From Kumtagia ephedrae (GTDB lineage Bacteria > Pseudomonadota > Alphaproteobacteria > Rhizobiales > Rhizobiaceae), in NCBI RefSeq assembly GCF_003012745.1, contig NZ_PXYK01000024.1, forward strand, positions 1 through 64,000: a stretch of 64,000 nucleotides of DNA, given 5' to 3'. The first letter of the stretch is position 1. Each line of letters starts with the position of its first letter. This document shows, one piece after another, positions 16,468-25,534 of this stretch. The position numbers and the translations under genes are program-made. The notes under the pieces are model-generated. The model saw only the letters and a list, made by a program, of their open reading frames with translations. It was not told where the DNA came from and searched no databases.

Positions 16468-17978
16468 CCTGCCTTTGCCAGCCGTCCGGCGCACCAGTCC
16501 TCGAAGGCGGCCCGCTCCTCATCGTCGAGGTGCAGCCCGTGCTTGGTGCGCCGCACCAGAATATCCTCGGCCGTCTCGGCCCACTCCGTTTCCGTCAGGA
16601 ACGCCGCTTCGCGCTCGTAGAAATCCGGGCCGAAGCGGCGGCCGAGATCGGCCAGCGACTTGGCACGGCCGACCAGCGCGGCGGTGCGCGTCCCGTAGAG
16701 GCGGGCATAGTGCTTCGCCAGCGAGACCGGCAGCCACGGATAGGCGGTGCGCAACCCGCCAAGAAACCGGTCGAAGTCCGCGTCGGCCAGGTCGCCTCCC
16801 GGAAGATGCGCCGCCGCGGTCCAATTGCCGCGCATCGCCGGGAAGAACGGCTTCAGCTTCTCCAGCGCATGCTCCGACAGCTTGCGGAAGGTGGTGATCT
16901 TGCCGCCGAAGACGGAGAGCAGCGGCGCCTCGCCGGCCCTGGCGTCGAGCTCGAAGATGTAGTCGCGCGTCACCGCGCTCGGATTGTCGGCGTTGTCGTC
17001 GTAGAGCGGCCGCACGCCGGAGAAGCTGTGGATCACATCGTCACGCGTAAGCTTGCGCTTGAAGTAGCGGTTCACGACCTTGATCAGGTAGGCGATCTCG
17101 TCCTCGCCGGCCACGACGTCCTCCGGCCGGCCGGAATAGGGAATGTCGGTGGTGCCGATCAGCGCCAGGTCGCCTTCATAGGGATTGATGAAGATCACCC
17201 GCTTGTCGGTGTTCTGCACGAGATAGGCCTGCCGGCCTTCCCAGAACTTCGGCACGACGATGTGGCTGCCCTTGACCAGGCGCACGGCGCGCGCGGCGTT
17301 CACCCCGGCGACATGGCCGATGACGTCGTTCACCCATGGTCCGGCGGCGTTGACCAGCGCGCGTGCCCGCCAGGTCTGCCGGACGCCGGTGCGGCCGTGG
17401 CGCGTCTCGACAAGCCAGGCGCCGCCCTCGCGGCGGGCCGAGACGCAGGCGGTGCGCGTCATCACGCGCGCGCCGCGCTCACGCGCATCAAGCGCGTTGA
17501 GGACGACCAGCCGGGCATCGTCGACCCAGCAGTCAGAATATTCGAATGCTTTCGTGAAAGCCGACTCGATCGGCGCGCCCTCGGGCGCGGTGCGCAGGTT
17601 CAGCGTACGCGTGCCAGGCAGCCGCTTGCGGCCGCCGAGATGATCGTAGAGGAACAGGCCGAGCCGGACCAGCCAGGCCGGCCGGTCGTCGGGGCTGTGC
17701 GGCAGCACGAAGCGCATCGGCCAGATGATGTGCGGCGCCGAATTGAGCAGCACCTCGCGCTCGATCAGCGCCTCGCGCACCAGCCGGAACTCGTAATATT
17801 CGAGATAGCGCAGCCCGCCATGCACCAGCTTTCCCGAACGCGAGCTGGTGCCTTGCGCGAGGTCGTCCTTCTCGGCGAGCACCACCGACAGGCCGCGCCC
17901 CGCCGCGTCGCGGGCGATGCCGGCGCCATTGACGCCGCCGCCGACGACGAAGAGATCGACTGTGTCGGGCTCGGTCAT
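16464..17978 (-). CDS. glpD: FAD-dependent glycerol-3-phosphate dehydrogenase (GlpD/EryB family)
   Basis: Membrane-associated flavoprotein oxidising a polyol phosphate to the ketose phosphate and passing electrons to quinone. The 504-residue length is standard. The Rossmann motif VVGGGVNGAGIARDAAGRG opens the protein, followed by SSRSGKLVHGGLRYLEYYEF, FEYSDCWVDDARLV, LVKGSHIVVP, the IGTTDIPY loop, FSGVRPLYDD and SVFGGKITTFRKL. These match E. coli GlpD closely, but the erythritol-phosphate dehydrogenase EryB belongs to the same family, so the polyol could be glycerol or a longer one. Downstream genes overlap it directly; upstream lies a 336-bp gap with a palindromic element. Confidence 0.9.
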   Translation of the reverse strand: MTEPDTVDLFVVGGGVNGAGIARDAAGRGLSVVLAEKDDLAQGTSSRSGKLVHGGLRYLEYYEFRLVREALIEREVLLNSAPHIIWPMRFVLPHSPDDRPAWLVRLGLFLYDHLGGRKRLPGTRTLNLRTAPEGAPIESAFTKAFEYSDCWVDDARLVVLNALDARERGARVMTRTACVSARREGGAWLVETRHGRTGVRQTWRARALVNAAGPWVNDVIGHVAGVNAARAVRLVKGSHIVVPKFWEGRQAYLVQNTDKRVIFINPYEGDLALIGTTDIPYSGRPEDVVAGEDEIAYLIKVVNRYFKRKLTRDDVIHSFSGVRPLYDDNADNPSAVTRDYIFELDARAGEAPLLSVFGGKITTFRKLSEHALEKLKPFFPAMRGNWTAAAHLPGGDLADADFDRFLGGLRTAYPWLPVSLAKHYARLYGTRTAALVGRAKSLADLGRRFGPDFYEREAAFLTETEWAETAEDILVRRTKHGLHLDDEERAAFEDWCAGRLAKAG

Positions 17979-18054
17979 GGACGGTACCCGCCGGCGGCGC
18001 GGCCAGCACTCTTCTCCCCGGATGAGGGGCGGCGAAGGTCCGGGGTTCTGTTTT

Positions 18055-18282
18055 CACCGCCGGAGTACGGCCGCACCGGTACGGCATGGATCCCGGGGGC
18101 TCCGCCTCCGCTTCGCTCCGGCTCTGCCCTACGATGACAATAGGGTTTTGCGGCCAATCGCCGACGTCGGAGACTGGCGGAGGCACCCCTCCCATTCGTC
18201 ATCCTAGGGCGAGAGCCGGAGCGAAGCGGAGGCGGAGACCCTGGGATCCATGCCGTAACGCTGCGGCCGTACTCCGGCGGTG
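18055..18282. repeat. Large palindromic element, family B copy 2
   Basis: 228 bp filling most of the 336-bp gap (17979-18314) between the 2-hydroxyacid dehydrogenase and glpD. Outer ends CACCGCCGGAGTACGGCCGC (from 18055) and its exact reverse complement (to 18282); inner inverted pair with GGCATGGATCC and GGATCCATGCC; centre AATCGCCGACGTCGGAGA. Compared with 4716-4950 the centre is in the opposite orientation. The rest of the gap holds nothing recognisable. Confidence 0.82.
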
Positions 18283-18314
18283 ACCGTTCTATTACTGCAA
18301 CCATCGCCCGGCAC

Positions 18315-19355
18315 TCAACACGGATTGACCGGCGGCTGCCCCGCCAGATACCGCCGCACCTCCTCGGCCGCCTTCTCCGCCGCATAGGTCACCGTGCGCA
18401 CCGAGGCGCCGGCGATGTGCGGGGTCAGCGTCACGTTGGGCAGCTTCAGCAGCGGCCAGTCGGCCGGCACCGGCTCGACAGCGAAGGTCTCCAGCATGGC
18501 GCTGCCGATATGGCCGGACACCAGCGCCTCGTAGAGCGCATCGTAGTCGGCCAGCGGACCGCGTGCGGTGTTCACGAAGATCACGCCCGGCTTCATCTTT
18601 GCGATCGTGTCGCGGTTGATGATGTGCTTCGTCTCCTCGCTCACGCGTGAATGCAGCGTCACCACGTCGGAGCGCGACAGAAGCTCGTCGAGCGCCACCA
18701 GCTCGACGCCGGCATTGCGGTCCTCGGCGCTGAGCTGCACATAGGGGTCGGCGACGAGCACCTTGGTGCCGAAGGCGCGCAGCAGCTTCACCACCTTGGT
18801 GCCGATGTTGCCGTAGCCGACCACGCCGACGGTCATCTCCGACAGCTCGCGGCCGGTGCGGTCGGCGCGGTAGAGATCGCCGCGCCATTCGCCGGCGCGC
18901 AGCGACTCGTGGCCGACGCGGATCAGCCGGGTCTCGGCCAGGATCGCGCCGAGGGTGAACTCGGCGACCGCGCTGGCGTTGCGGCCGGGCACGTTGACGA
19001 CCTTGATGCCATTGCGCCTCGCCGCGGCGATGTCGATGTTGACCGGCCCGCCGCGCGACACGGCGACCAGCCTGAGGTCGGGCAGGCGCTTCATCATGCC
19101 GTCCGACAGCGGCGCGAGCTGCGTCACCAGGACCTCGGCGTCACCGATGAAGCCGACCACGTCGTCGGGATCGCCAAAGTACTCCTTCAGCCCGTCGAGG
19201 CCGTTCACCGCATAGCCGTGCTCCATCGGCTCGTCCGGCCAGGGCTGCTCCAGCGTCCGGATGTCGAGGCCGTCGCCGCAGGCCTTCTCGATCTCCTGCC
19301 GAAACACCTCCGGCAGCATGAAACGATCGCCGATGATCGCGATCTTGCGTGTCAT
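18315..19355 (-). CDS. D-isomer-specific 2-hydroxyacid dehydrogenase
   Basis: NAD-dependent SerA-type oxidoreductase of 346 residues. The nucleotide-binding motif is VGVVGYGNIGTKVV (about residue 165-178); catalytic-site elements are SRGGPVNID upstream, NTARGPLADYDAL with the substrate Arg, and TPHIAGAS with the catalytic His; the usual Asp/Glu loop reads LETFAVEPVP. ATG start at 19355 lies one base beyond the kinase stop, so it is coupled to that gene. It could interconvert a keto acid and hydroxy acid, or oxidise an erythronate-4-phosphate-like intermediate of polyol breakdown (inference). Confidence 0.9.
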   Translation of the reverse strand: MTRKIAIIGDRFMLPEVFRQEIEKACGDGLDIRTLEQPWPDEPMEHGYAVNGLDGLKEYFGDPDDVVGFIGDAEVLVTQLAPLSDGMMKRLPDLRLVAVSRGGPVNIDIAAARRNGIKVVNVPGRNASAVAEFTLGAILAETRLIRVGHESLRAGEWRGDLYRADRTGRELSEMTVGVVGYGNIGTKVVKLLRAFGTKVLVADPYVQLSAEDRNAGVELVALDELLSRSDVVTLHSRVSEETKHIINRDTIAKMKPGVIFVNTARGPLADYDALYEALVSGHIGSAMLETFAVEPVPADWPLLKLPNVTLTPHIAGASVRTVTYAAEKAAEEVRRYLAGQPPVNPC

Positions 19356-19356
19356 T

Positions 19357-20913
19357 TCAGTGCTCCCGCGCCATCGTCCGCCACACCGGGCGCAGCGCCC
19401 GCCACGCCTGCGCATAGGCGGGATAGGCTTTCTCGTAAATGCCAGCCAGTGTCGCATCCGGCTCCTCGGCCGGGCCGAGCAGCGGCGCGACCCATTCGGC
19501 CGCGCAGGCCTCCATCGACGGGTAGAGGCCGATGGAGACGGCGGCGATCATCGCGGCGCCTGCCGCTCCCGCCTCCTCGCGCTTGCTGGTGCGCACCTTC
19601 GACCCGAGAGCCGCGCCGAGAATCCGTCGCAGCGCGTTGCTGCGCGCGGCGCCACCGGTCAGCCGCACCTCGCCCGGCAGCGGGCCGGCCGCCGCGTAGC
19701 AGTCGCGCGCGGCGAAGGCCAGGCCCTCGAAGACGGCGCGCACCAGGTCGCCATAACCGTGCCGGCTCGATATGCCGATGAAGCCGGCGCGGGCGTTGGC
19801 ATCGACGAAGGGCCCGCGCTCGCCCGCCTCGGAGACGTAGGGCTGGTAAAGCAGCGACGCCGGCTCGGAGGTCGCGATCCACTCGTCGATCAGCGGGATC
19901 ATCTCGGCGGAGGAGCGGCTGATGCCCTGCGAGGCGAGGATGCCGGCGGCCAGCCCCAGCACCCAGTCGATGTTGAGCGTCGCCGCCATGTTCGACTGCA
20001 TCTGCGCACAGACGCCCGGCGCCGGCATGCACATGGTGTAGCCGGTGCGGTCGTTGTTGAGCTGCACGTCGTCGGCGCCGACCGCGAGCCGCATATGCAT
20101 GCCGGTCGAGCCTATGATGGAACAACCCGGCCTGGCGGCGGGGTCGAACAGGCCCGCGCCCAGCGCCGTGCAGGCGACGTCGACATAGCCCAGCACCACG
20201 GGTGTGCCGGGCAGCAGCCCGGTCATGCCGGCTGCGGCGTTGGTGAGCGCGGTGCTTCGCGCAGCCCCGTCGACGATCTCCGGCAGCAGCCGGCTGAGAT
20301 GCGTCAGCCCGAGGATATCGATCACCTCGTCGGAATAACGCCTGGCGGCGAAGTCGCCGAAGGTGAAGCAGCCCTCGGACGGATCGCTGGCGCGCTCGCC
20401 GGTGAGCTTGAAATAGAGCCAGTCCTTGCAGTGGAAGGCGGTCGCGGCGCGCTGCAGGCGCTCCGGCGTCGTCCGCTCGATCAGCCTGAGCTGCGGGCCC
20501 TGCTGGCAGGCGGCGAGGCCCGTGCCGGTCCTTTCGTAGCGCAGCCGGTCCTCCGGACGCGCGCGGATGTCCTCGACGATCGAGGCGGCGCGCGCGTCGA
20601 GCCACAGCCAGCCCTTGCCGACCGGCTCGCCGTCCCTGTCGATCAGCCAGGTGCCGTCGCCCTGGCCGGTGACGGCGATCGCCGCCGTGCGCCGCGCCAG
20701 ATCCGGCACCTCGTCGCAGAGTAGGCGCAGCGTGGTCGCGGCGTCCGCCCAGGTACGCGCCAGATCCTGCTCGGCGCCGCCGCCGGGTATCGTCTCGTAA
20801 CGGTTCGGCAGCGCCGTGCAGGCGATCTGCCGACCGGAGAGGTCGAAGGCCACCGACTTGATGACCGAGGTGCCGGCATCGATGCCGATGAGCACGTCCG
20901 GAGCGGCATTCAT
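19357..20913 (-). CDS. FGGY-family polyol/sugar kinase, erythritol-kinase-like
   Basis: Full-length FGGY kinase of 518 residues. Motifs: GIDAGTSVIKSVAFDLSG at the N-terminus, AVTGQGDGTWLIDRDG, WLWLDARAASIVED, the FHCKDWLYFKLTGERASDP segment, IIGSTGMHM, and GGAARSNALRRILG near the C-terminus with GAAGAAMIAA. The overall pattern resembles EryA erythritol kinases of Brucella and rhizobia as I recall them, and AI-2/ribulose kinases more distantly. It would phosphorylate the imported polyol. It is the first catabolic gene after the transporter genes and is coupled to the 2-hydroxyacid dehydrogenase. Confidence 0.88.
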   Translation of the reverse strand: MNAAPDVLIGIDAGTSVIKSVAFDLSGRQIACTALPNRYETIPGGGAEQDLARTWADAATTLRLLCDEVPDLARRTAAIAVTGQGDGTWLIDRDGEPVGKGWLWLDARAASIVEDIRARPEDRLRYERTGTGLAACQQGPQLRLIERTTPERLQRAATAFHCKDWLYFKLTGERASDPSEGCFTFGDFAARRYSDEVIDILGLTHLSRLLPEIVDGAARSTALTNAAAGMTGLLPGTPVVLGYVDVACTALGAGLFDPAARPGCSIIGSTGMHMRLAVGADDVQLNNDRTGYTMCMPAPGVCAQMQSNMAATLNIDWVLGLAAGILASQGISRSSAEMIPLIDEWIATSEPASLLYQPYVSEAGERGPFVDANARAGFIGISSRHGYGDLVRAVFEGLAFAARDCYAAAGPLPGEVRLTGGAARSNALRRILGAALGSKVRTSKREEAGAAGAAMIAAVSIGLYPSMEACAAEWVAPLLGPAEEPDATLAGIYEKAYPAYAQAWRALRPVWRTMAREH

Positions 20914-20951
20914 GCGGTCGCTCCAGATTGCTGGCGTGTCGCTCGATATTC

Positions 20952-21092
20952 ACCCCCACCCCTAGCCCCTCCCCTCAAAGGGGAGAGGGACCGGCTTGCG
21001 GCTCCGCAGGGCACCGACTGTCGTCGGTCTTGTGCGGCATGGCGGCCGCAAAGTCCCCCTCCCCCTTGAGGGGAGGGGCTAGGGGTGGGGGT
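20952..21092. repeat. Palindromic repeat, family A copy 2
   Basis: 141 bp in the gap between an ABC ATPase gene and the FGGY kinase. Starts ACCCCCACCCCTAGCCCC and ends GGGGCTAGGGGTGGGGGT; the inner arms CTCCCCTCAAAGGGGAGAGGGA are complemented on the other side. Homologous to 3470-3608 and 46238-46378. Confidence 0.9.
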
Positions 21093-21118
21093 AAACTTCC
21101 ATCCAGACAACCGCGACA

Positions 21119-22240
21119 TCAGGCGAGCTCCGCGCCGTGCGAGATCGCCGCGCCCGAGCCGGCGTCGAAGACGTGCAGGTTCTGCGGATCGATGCGGATG
21201 CCGATCCGCTCGCCGCGCTCCAGCCGGGTGCGGTCATGCTCGACCAGCACCAGCGAGCCGCCGGCGAAGTCGGCGGCGATATGGGTCTGATCGCCGAGCC
21301 ACTGGTTGGCGGAAACGGTGGCCGGCATGCCGTCCCTGGCGCGGCGCACCGCATAGGGGCGGATGCCGATGACCACGCGCTGGCGCCGCAGCAGCGCGTC
21401 CCGCACGTCGCGGGCGAATGCACCCTGCTCATAGTCGAGCGCCAGGCCGTCGGGCAGCCGCAGTTTTATGCCGTCGCTCTCGCCGGTCACGAACGCCTCG
21501 AACACGTTCATCGGCGGCTCGCCGACGAAGGTGCCGGTGAACAGATTGGCGGGCCGCTCCTTGATGGTCTGCGGCGCGTCGAACTGCTGCAGCACGCCGC
21601 CTTCCATCACGGCGATGCGGTCCGCCAGCGCGTTGGCCTCGGTCTGGTCGTGGGTCACCAGGATCGCCGTCAGCCCGCGCTCCTTGATGAAATGCTTGAT
21701 GCGGCCGCGCAGCACGGCGCGCAATTGCGGCTCGAGCTGACCCATCGGCTCGTCGAGCAGATGCAGGTCGGCATCGCGCACCAGTGCGCGGCCGAGGCTG
21801 GCGCGCTGCTGCTGGCCGCCGGAGATCGAGCTCGGATAGCGGTCGAGGATGTCCTCGATCTCGAGCAACCCGGCGATCTCCGCCACCTTCTTCTCGACCG
21901 CCGCCTTGCCGAGCCGCGACGCCTTGAGCGCGAAGCCGATGTTCTCGCGCACGGTGAGCGGCGGATAGAGCGAATAGCCTTCGAATGCCATGGCGACGTT
22001 GCGCTTGACCGGCGCCAGCATGTGCACCGGCCGCCCGGCGATGGCGATGGCGCCCCGCGATACCTCCTCGAAGCCGGCGATCATGCGCAGCGTCGATGTC
22101 TTGCCGCAGCCGGACGAGCCGAGCAGGGCGACGATCTCGCCCTTGGGAATGTCAATGGAGAGCTGCCTGACGGCGTGGACACCGCGGTCGATCGGACCGT
22201 AGAACTTGTCGACGTTCTGGATGGAGAGGATGGTGGTCAT
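21119..22240 (-). CDS. ABC transporter ATP-binding protein 1 (polyol/sugar importer)
   Basis: ATPase of 373 residues with the CUT1-type C-terminal OB domain. Walker A is GSSGCGKTS, signature ISGGQQQR, Walker B LHLLDEP, H-loop VTHDQTEA. Oddities are a Q-loop that reads MAFEGYSLYP (Glu in place of Gln) and a D-loop GQLEPQLR in place of the usual SALDxxLR. ATG at 22240 opens MTTILSIQNVDKFYG. It pairs with the partly degenerate ATPase at 22470-23588 and two permeases, the same two-ATPase layout as the rhizobial glycerol importer GlpVPQST. A palindromic repeat separates the two ATPase genes. Confidence 0.92.
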   Translation of the reverse strand: MTTILSIQNVDKFYGPIDRGVHAVRQLSIDIPKGEIVALLGSSGCGKTSTLRMIAGFEEVSRGAIAIAGRPVHMLAPVKRNVAMAFEGYSLYPPLTVRENIGFALKASRLGKAAVEKKVAEIAGLLEIEDILDRYPSSISGGQQQRASLGRALVRDADLHLLDEPMGQLEPQLRAVLRGRIKHFIKERGLTAILVTHDQTEANALADRIAVMEGGVLQQFDAPQTIKERPANLFTGTFVGEPPMNVFEAFVTGESDGIKLRLPDGLALDYEQGAFARDVRDALLRRQRVVIGIRPYAVRRARDGMPATVSANQWLGDQTHIAADFAGGSLVLVEHDRTRLERGERIGIRIDPQNLHVFDAGSGAAISHGAELA

Positions 22241-22268
22241 GAGAACGTCTCCACCGTCGATTCCTTGT

Positions 22269-22431
22269 GACACCCTCCTCTGTCCTGCCGGACATCTCCC
22301 CTGCAAGGGGGGAGATCAGCCGGCCGCATTGATTTCGCCAATCGCCGGCGTTGCCGGAAGCACAGCGTCGTCAAAGCTGCCAATCTCCCCCCTTGCGGGG
22401 GAGATGTCCGGCAGGACAGAGGGGGGTGCGA
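22269..22431. repeat. Palindromic repeat, family C copy 2
   Basis: About 163 bp between the two ATPase genes. Left end CACCCTCCTCTGTCCTGCC then GGACATCTCCCCTGCAAGG; the right end is its reverse complement with few mismatches (GGCAGGACAGAGGGGGGTG). Related to 3311-3450. It lies inside an operon, so it is probably transcribed and folds into a long hairpin. Confidence 0.8.
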
Positions 22432-22469
22432 AGGAGCACGATGCTGAACGAGGTCGACTGCATCAACAC

Positions 22470-23588
22470 TCATGCCGCTTCTCCGCTCTTCAGCGCCACC
22501 ACCTTGTTCGCGCCGATCCGGTCGCCGGTGGCACGGTCGAACAGCAGCGCGCTCTTCGGATTGACGGCGATATGCGCATTGCCGCTCACCGGTCCCGGCG
22601 TTCCGGCCGGACGCGACACCAGGATCTCGCGGCCACGCACGGTGCGCACCAGCGTAACCGTCTTCTCGTTGAGCGGCGTCTCCGCCTCAACCGTCACCGG
22701 AACCGCCGCCGGCGCGTCGGCGCGCACGAACGAAAGCGCCTCCGGCCGCAGCCCGATCACGCAGTCGCGCCCCACCGCCTGCTCGAACGGACCGGCCAGA
22801 TGCACCTGCACGTTGGACAGGCCTACATAGACGCCGCGTCCATCCTTGGCCGGCTTGACGTCGAGCAGATTGATGGTCGGATCCCCGAACAGCCGGGCGA
22901 TCTCGATGGTGGCGGGCTCGAGATAGATCTGCTCGGGCGTGCCGAGTTGGCGGATGCGGCCCTGCGACATCACAGCGATGCGGTCGCCGAGCGCCATCGC
23001 TTCCTTGTAGTCCTGCGTGACGTAGACGACCGTCGCGCCCTGCGTGTCGAGCAGGCGCGGCAGCTCCAGCCGCATCTCGAAGCGCAGCTTTGCGTCCACA
23101 TTGCGCAGCGGATCATCGAGCAGCAGCACCGGCGGCGAGCCTGCCAGCGCCCGGCCGAGCGCGGTGCGCTGCTTCTGGCCGTTGGAGAGGGCACGCGGCT
23201 TGTGGCTGAGCACGTGGTCGATCTTCAGCAGCTTCGCAACGCTTTCCACGCCCGCCTTGATGGCGCCAGGCGCCTGCCGCCTCGCCTCGAGCGGAGTGGC
23301 GATGTTGTCGAAGGCGCTCATATGCGGGAACAGCGCAAAATTCTGGAACGCCATGCCGACGCCGCGATACTCCGCGTCGACGTCGGTGACGTCCTCGCCG
23401 CCGATGAGGATCGCGCCCTCGTCGGGGTCGACCACGCCGGCGATGAGGCGCAGGAGCACGGTCTTGCCGGCGCCGGACGGGCCGAACAGCACGACCGTCT
23501 CGCCGTCCGCAACCTTCAGCGTCACGTCGTCGAGGACGGCCTGACCCTTGTAGCGCTTGACGATGTTCTTCAGTTCGAGCGTTGCCAT
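22470..23588 (-). CDS. ABC transporter ATP-binding protein 2 (degenerate catalytic motifs)
   Basis: CUT1-type ATPase of 372 residues. Walker A GPSGAGKTV is present and the Q-loop MAFQNFALFP is normal. The signature is LSNGQKQR rather than LSGGQ, Walker B reads VLLLDDP (Asp where the catalytic Glu is expected), and the H-loop His is replaced in VTQDYKEA. So one of the two composite ATP sites formed with the partner ATPase is probably non-hydrolytic, as in other two-ATPase importers such as GlpS/GlpT. ATG at 23588 lies four bases from the upstream permease stop. Confidence 0.92.
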   Translation of the reverse strand: MATLELKNIVKRYKGQAVLDDVTLKVADGETVVLFGPSGAGKTVLLRLIAGVVDPDEGAILIGGEDVTDVDAEYRGVGMAFQNFALFPHMSAFDNIATPLEARRQAPGAIKAGVESVAKLLKIDHVLSHKPRALSNGQKQRTALGRALAGSPPVLLLDDPLRNVDAKLRFEMRLELPRLLDTQGATVVYVTQDYKEAMALGDRIAVMSQGRIRQLGTPEQIYLEPATIEIARLFGDPTINLLDVKPAKDGRGVYVGLSNVQVHLAGPFEQAVGRDCVIGLRPEALSFVRADAPAAVPVTVEAETPLNEKTVTLVRTVRGREILVSRPAGTPGPVSGNAHIAVNPKSALLFDRATGDRIGANKVVALKSGEAA

Positions 23589-23592
23589 GCCG

Positions 23593-24450
23593 CTACCCCT
23601 TGACCGCGCCGAGTGACAGGCCCTCGACCAGATAACGCTGGGCGTAGAGCGCGAGCGCCAGCGTCGGCGTGATCGACAGCACGATCGCCGCGGCGATCTG
23701 GCCGTACTGGATGCCGCTGGCGGTGACGAAGGCGAGCGCGCCGACCGTGACCGGTTGTTTGTCGGCCGAGGCGAGCACCAGGGCGAAGACGAAATTGTTC
23801 CACGCGAAGATGAAGGCGAGCAGGCCGGCCGCCGCGATGCCCGGCCCGGCGAGCGGCAGCGCGATCTTGCGGAAGGTCGCGAACCACGAATGGCCGGCGA
23901 TGCGATAGGCATATTCGACGTCGGCCGAAATGTCCTCGAAATAGCCGCGCACGATCCACAGGATCAGCGGCAGGCAGATGAGCTGGTAGACCCAGACCAG
24001 GCCGAAATAGGTGTTGGAAAGGCCGAGTTGCTGGAAATAGATGGTCAGCGGCAGCAGCACCAGCAGCGGCGGCGCGAAACGGAAGGACAGAAGCGTGAAG
24101 GCGATGTCCTCGGAGCCGCGGAACTTGTGCCTGGCGAAGGCATAGGCCGCCGGCACGCCAAGCAGCAGCGCCACCGCCACCGAGGTTACCGACAGGAAGA
24201 CCGAGTTCCACAGGGTGCGCAGGAAGTTGATCTCCAGCGTGCCGGCCGCCGTCTCCAGCCGGCCGGTGATCAGCGCCGCATAGTTGGACAGCGTCGGCTC
24301 GAACACGATCGACGGCGGAATGCGCAGGATCGTCTCGTTAGTCTGGAACGACATCATGAAGATCCAGAACAGCGGAAACATGAAGAAGATGACGACCAGC
24401 GCCAGCGCTGCGCCGCGCAGCACACGTTCGAGGGTGGACGTATGTTCCAT
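23593..24450 (-). CDS. ABC transporter permease (MalG type)
   Basis: Inner-membrane permease of 285 residues with six hydrophobic segments. The cytoplasmic coupling loop EYAYRIAGHSWFATFRKIALP near residues 190-210 is the EAA motif (here EYA instead of EAA). It ends GLSLGAVKG, the usual MalG-type C-terminus. It starts 12 bp downstream of the other permease and is followed within 5 bp by an ATPase gene. Confidence 0.93.
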   Translation of the reverse strand: MEHTSTLERVLRGAALALVVIFFMFPLFWIFMMSFQTNETILRIPPSIVFEPTLSNYAALITGRLETAAGTLEINFLRTLWNSVFLSVTSVAVALLLGVPAAYAFARHKFRGSEDIAFTLLSFRFAPPLLVLLPLTIYFQQLGLSNTYFGLVWVYQLICLPLILWIVRGYFEDISADVEYAYRIAGHSWFATFRKIALPLAGPGIAAAGLLAFIFAWNNFVFALVLASADKQPVTVGALAFVTASGIQYGQIAAAIVLSITPTLALALYAQRYLVEGLSLGAVKG

Positions 24451-24462
24451 GACAGCCTCCCC

Positions 24463-25386
24463 TCAGCCGTTGCCGCGGGCGCGCTCGCGCAGACGCAGCC
24501 AGTTCTTGATGAAGATGTTCGACAGGAAGTAGGTGATCGCCCACAGGATGATCATCAGCGCCGCCGACCGACCGACATTGGTCGACTGGAAGAAGTTGAG
24601 ATAGGCCTCGACCTGGAACACCGTCAGCGTGTCGCCCGGCCCGCCCTGGGTCATGGCGTAGATGATGTCGAACTGCTGGATGGAATCGAGCAGGCGGAAC
24701 AGCGTCGCCGTCAGGATGTAGGGCGTCAGCATCGGCAGGGTGATGCGGAAGAACACGAAGGTTCGCGGCACGCCGTCGAGTGCGGCCGCCTCGAAGGGCT
24801 GCGTCGGCAGCGACCGCAGGCCGGCAAGCAGCAGGATCATGATGAAGGGCGTGTAGACCCAGATGTCGACGAGCACGACCGTGAACAGCGCCGTGGACGG
24901 CGACGAGGCCCAGCGGAAATCGTGGAGCCCGATCAAGCCGGCCAGGTAGCTCAGGATGCCGAAGCCGGGATTGGTCATCAGCTTCCACATCAGCGCGGCC
25001 AGCGCCGGCGCCGTCATCAGCGGCAGCAGCAGCATGATCGAGATGAAGTTGTTCAGCGTCGTGCGCTTCTGCAGCAGCAAGGCGATGCCGAGGCCAAGCA
25101 GCAGTTCCAGCACCACCGTGGTCGCCGCGTAGGTGAGCGAGATCTGCAGCGTGTTCCAGAATTTCGGATCGGTGAAGAAGGCTGCGTAATTGTCGAACCA
25201 GATGAACTTGTAGCCCCAGGGCTGGCTCAGCCGGTAGCGGTGCAGCGAGTACCAGGCGGCCGTCAGGAACGGGATCAGGATGCCGATGCAGACGAGCAAA
25301 GCCGGCAAACTGAGGACATAGGGCAGCACGCGCTTGCTGATGCGGAAACCCGACGGTCGTGCGCGGGCGGTGGCGGCGGCGGTCAT
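24463..25386 (-). CDS. ABC transporter permease (MalF type)
   Basis: Inner-membrane permease of 307 residues; N-terminal cytoplasmic stretch of about 20 residues, then six membrane segments. The EAA loop EAAALDGVPRTFVFFRITLP is canonical and precedes LDSIQQFDIIYAMTQGGP, characteristic of the CUT1 MalF/UgpA type. It is separated from the binding-protein gene by a 148-bp gap containing a stable hairpin. Confidence 0.93.
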   Translation of the reverse strand: MTAAATARARPSGFRISKRVLPYVLSLPALLVCIGILIPFLTAAWYSLHRYRLSQPWGYKFIWFDNYAAFFTDPKFWNTLQISLTYAATTVVLELLLGLGIALLLQKRTTLNNFISIMLLLPLMTAPALAALMWKLMTNPGFGILSYLAGLIGLHDFRWASSPSTALFTVVLVDIWVYTPFIMILLLAGLRSLPTQPFEAAALDGVPRTFVFFRITLPMLTPYILTATLFRLLDSIQQFDIIYAMTQGGPGDTLTVFQVEAYLNFFQSTNVGRSAALMIILWAITYFLSNIFIKNWLRLRERARGNG

Positions 25387-25497
25387 TCACGGCTCCGGAT
25401 TTGAAGAGGCGCCCGGCCGGCCTGACAGGGAGCGGCGGCCGGGCGGGCGGTCAGCCGCGCACTGCGCCGCTGGTACCAGACGGTGGTTTCATGGCGT

Positions 25498-25526
25498 TCG
25501 GACCGGCCGCACCGCGACCGGTCCGA
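25498..25526 (-). other. Stem-loop between binding-protein and permease genes
   Basis: Perfect 9-bp stem TCGGACCGG/CCGGTCCGA with an 11-nt loop, just beyond the binding-protein stop. There is no T-run, so it is more likely an mRNA stabiliser or attenuator that raises binding-protein expression over the permeases than a full terminator. Confidence 0.5.
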
Positions 25527-25534
25527 GACCCGGA

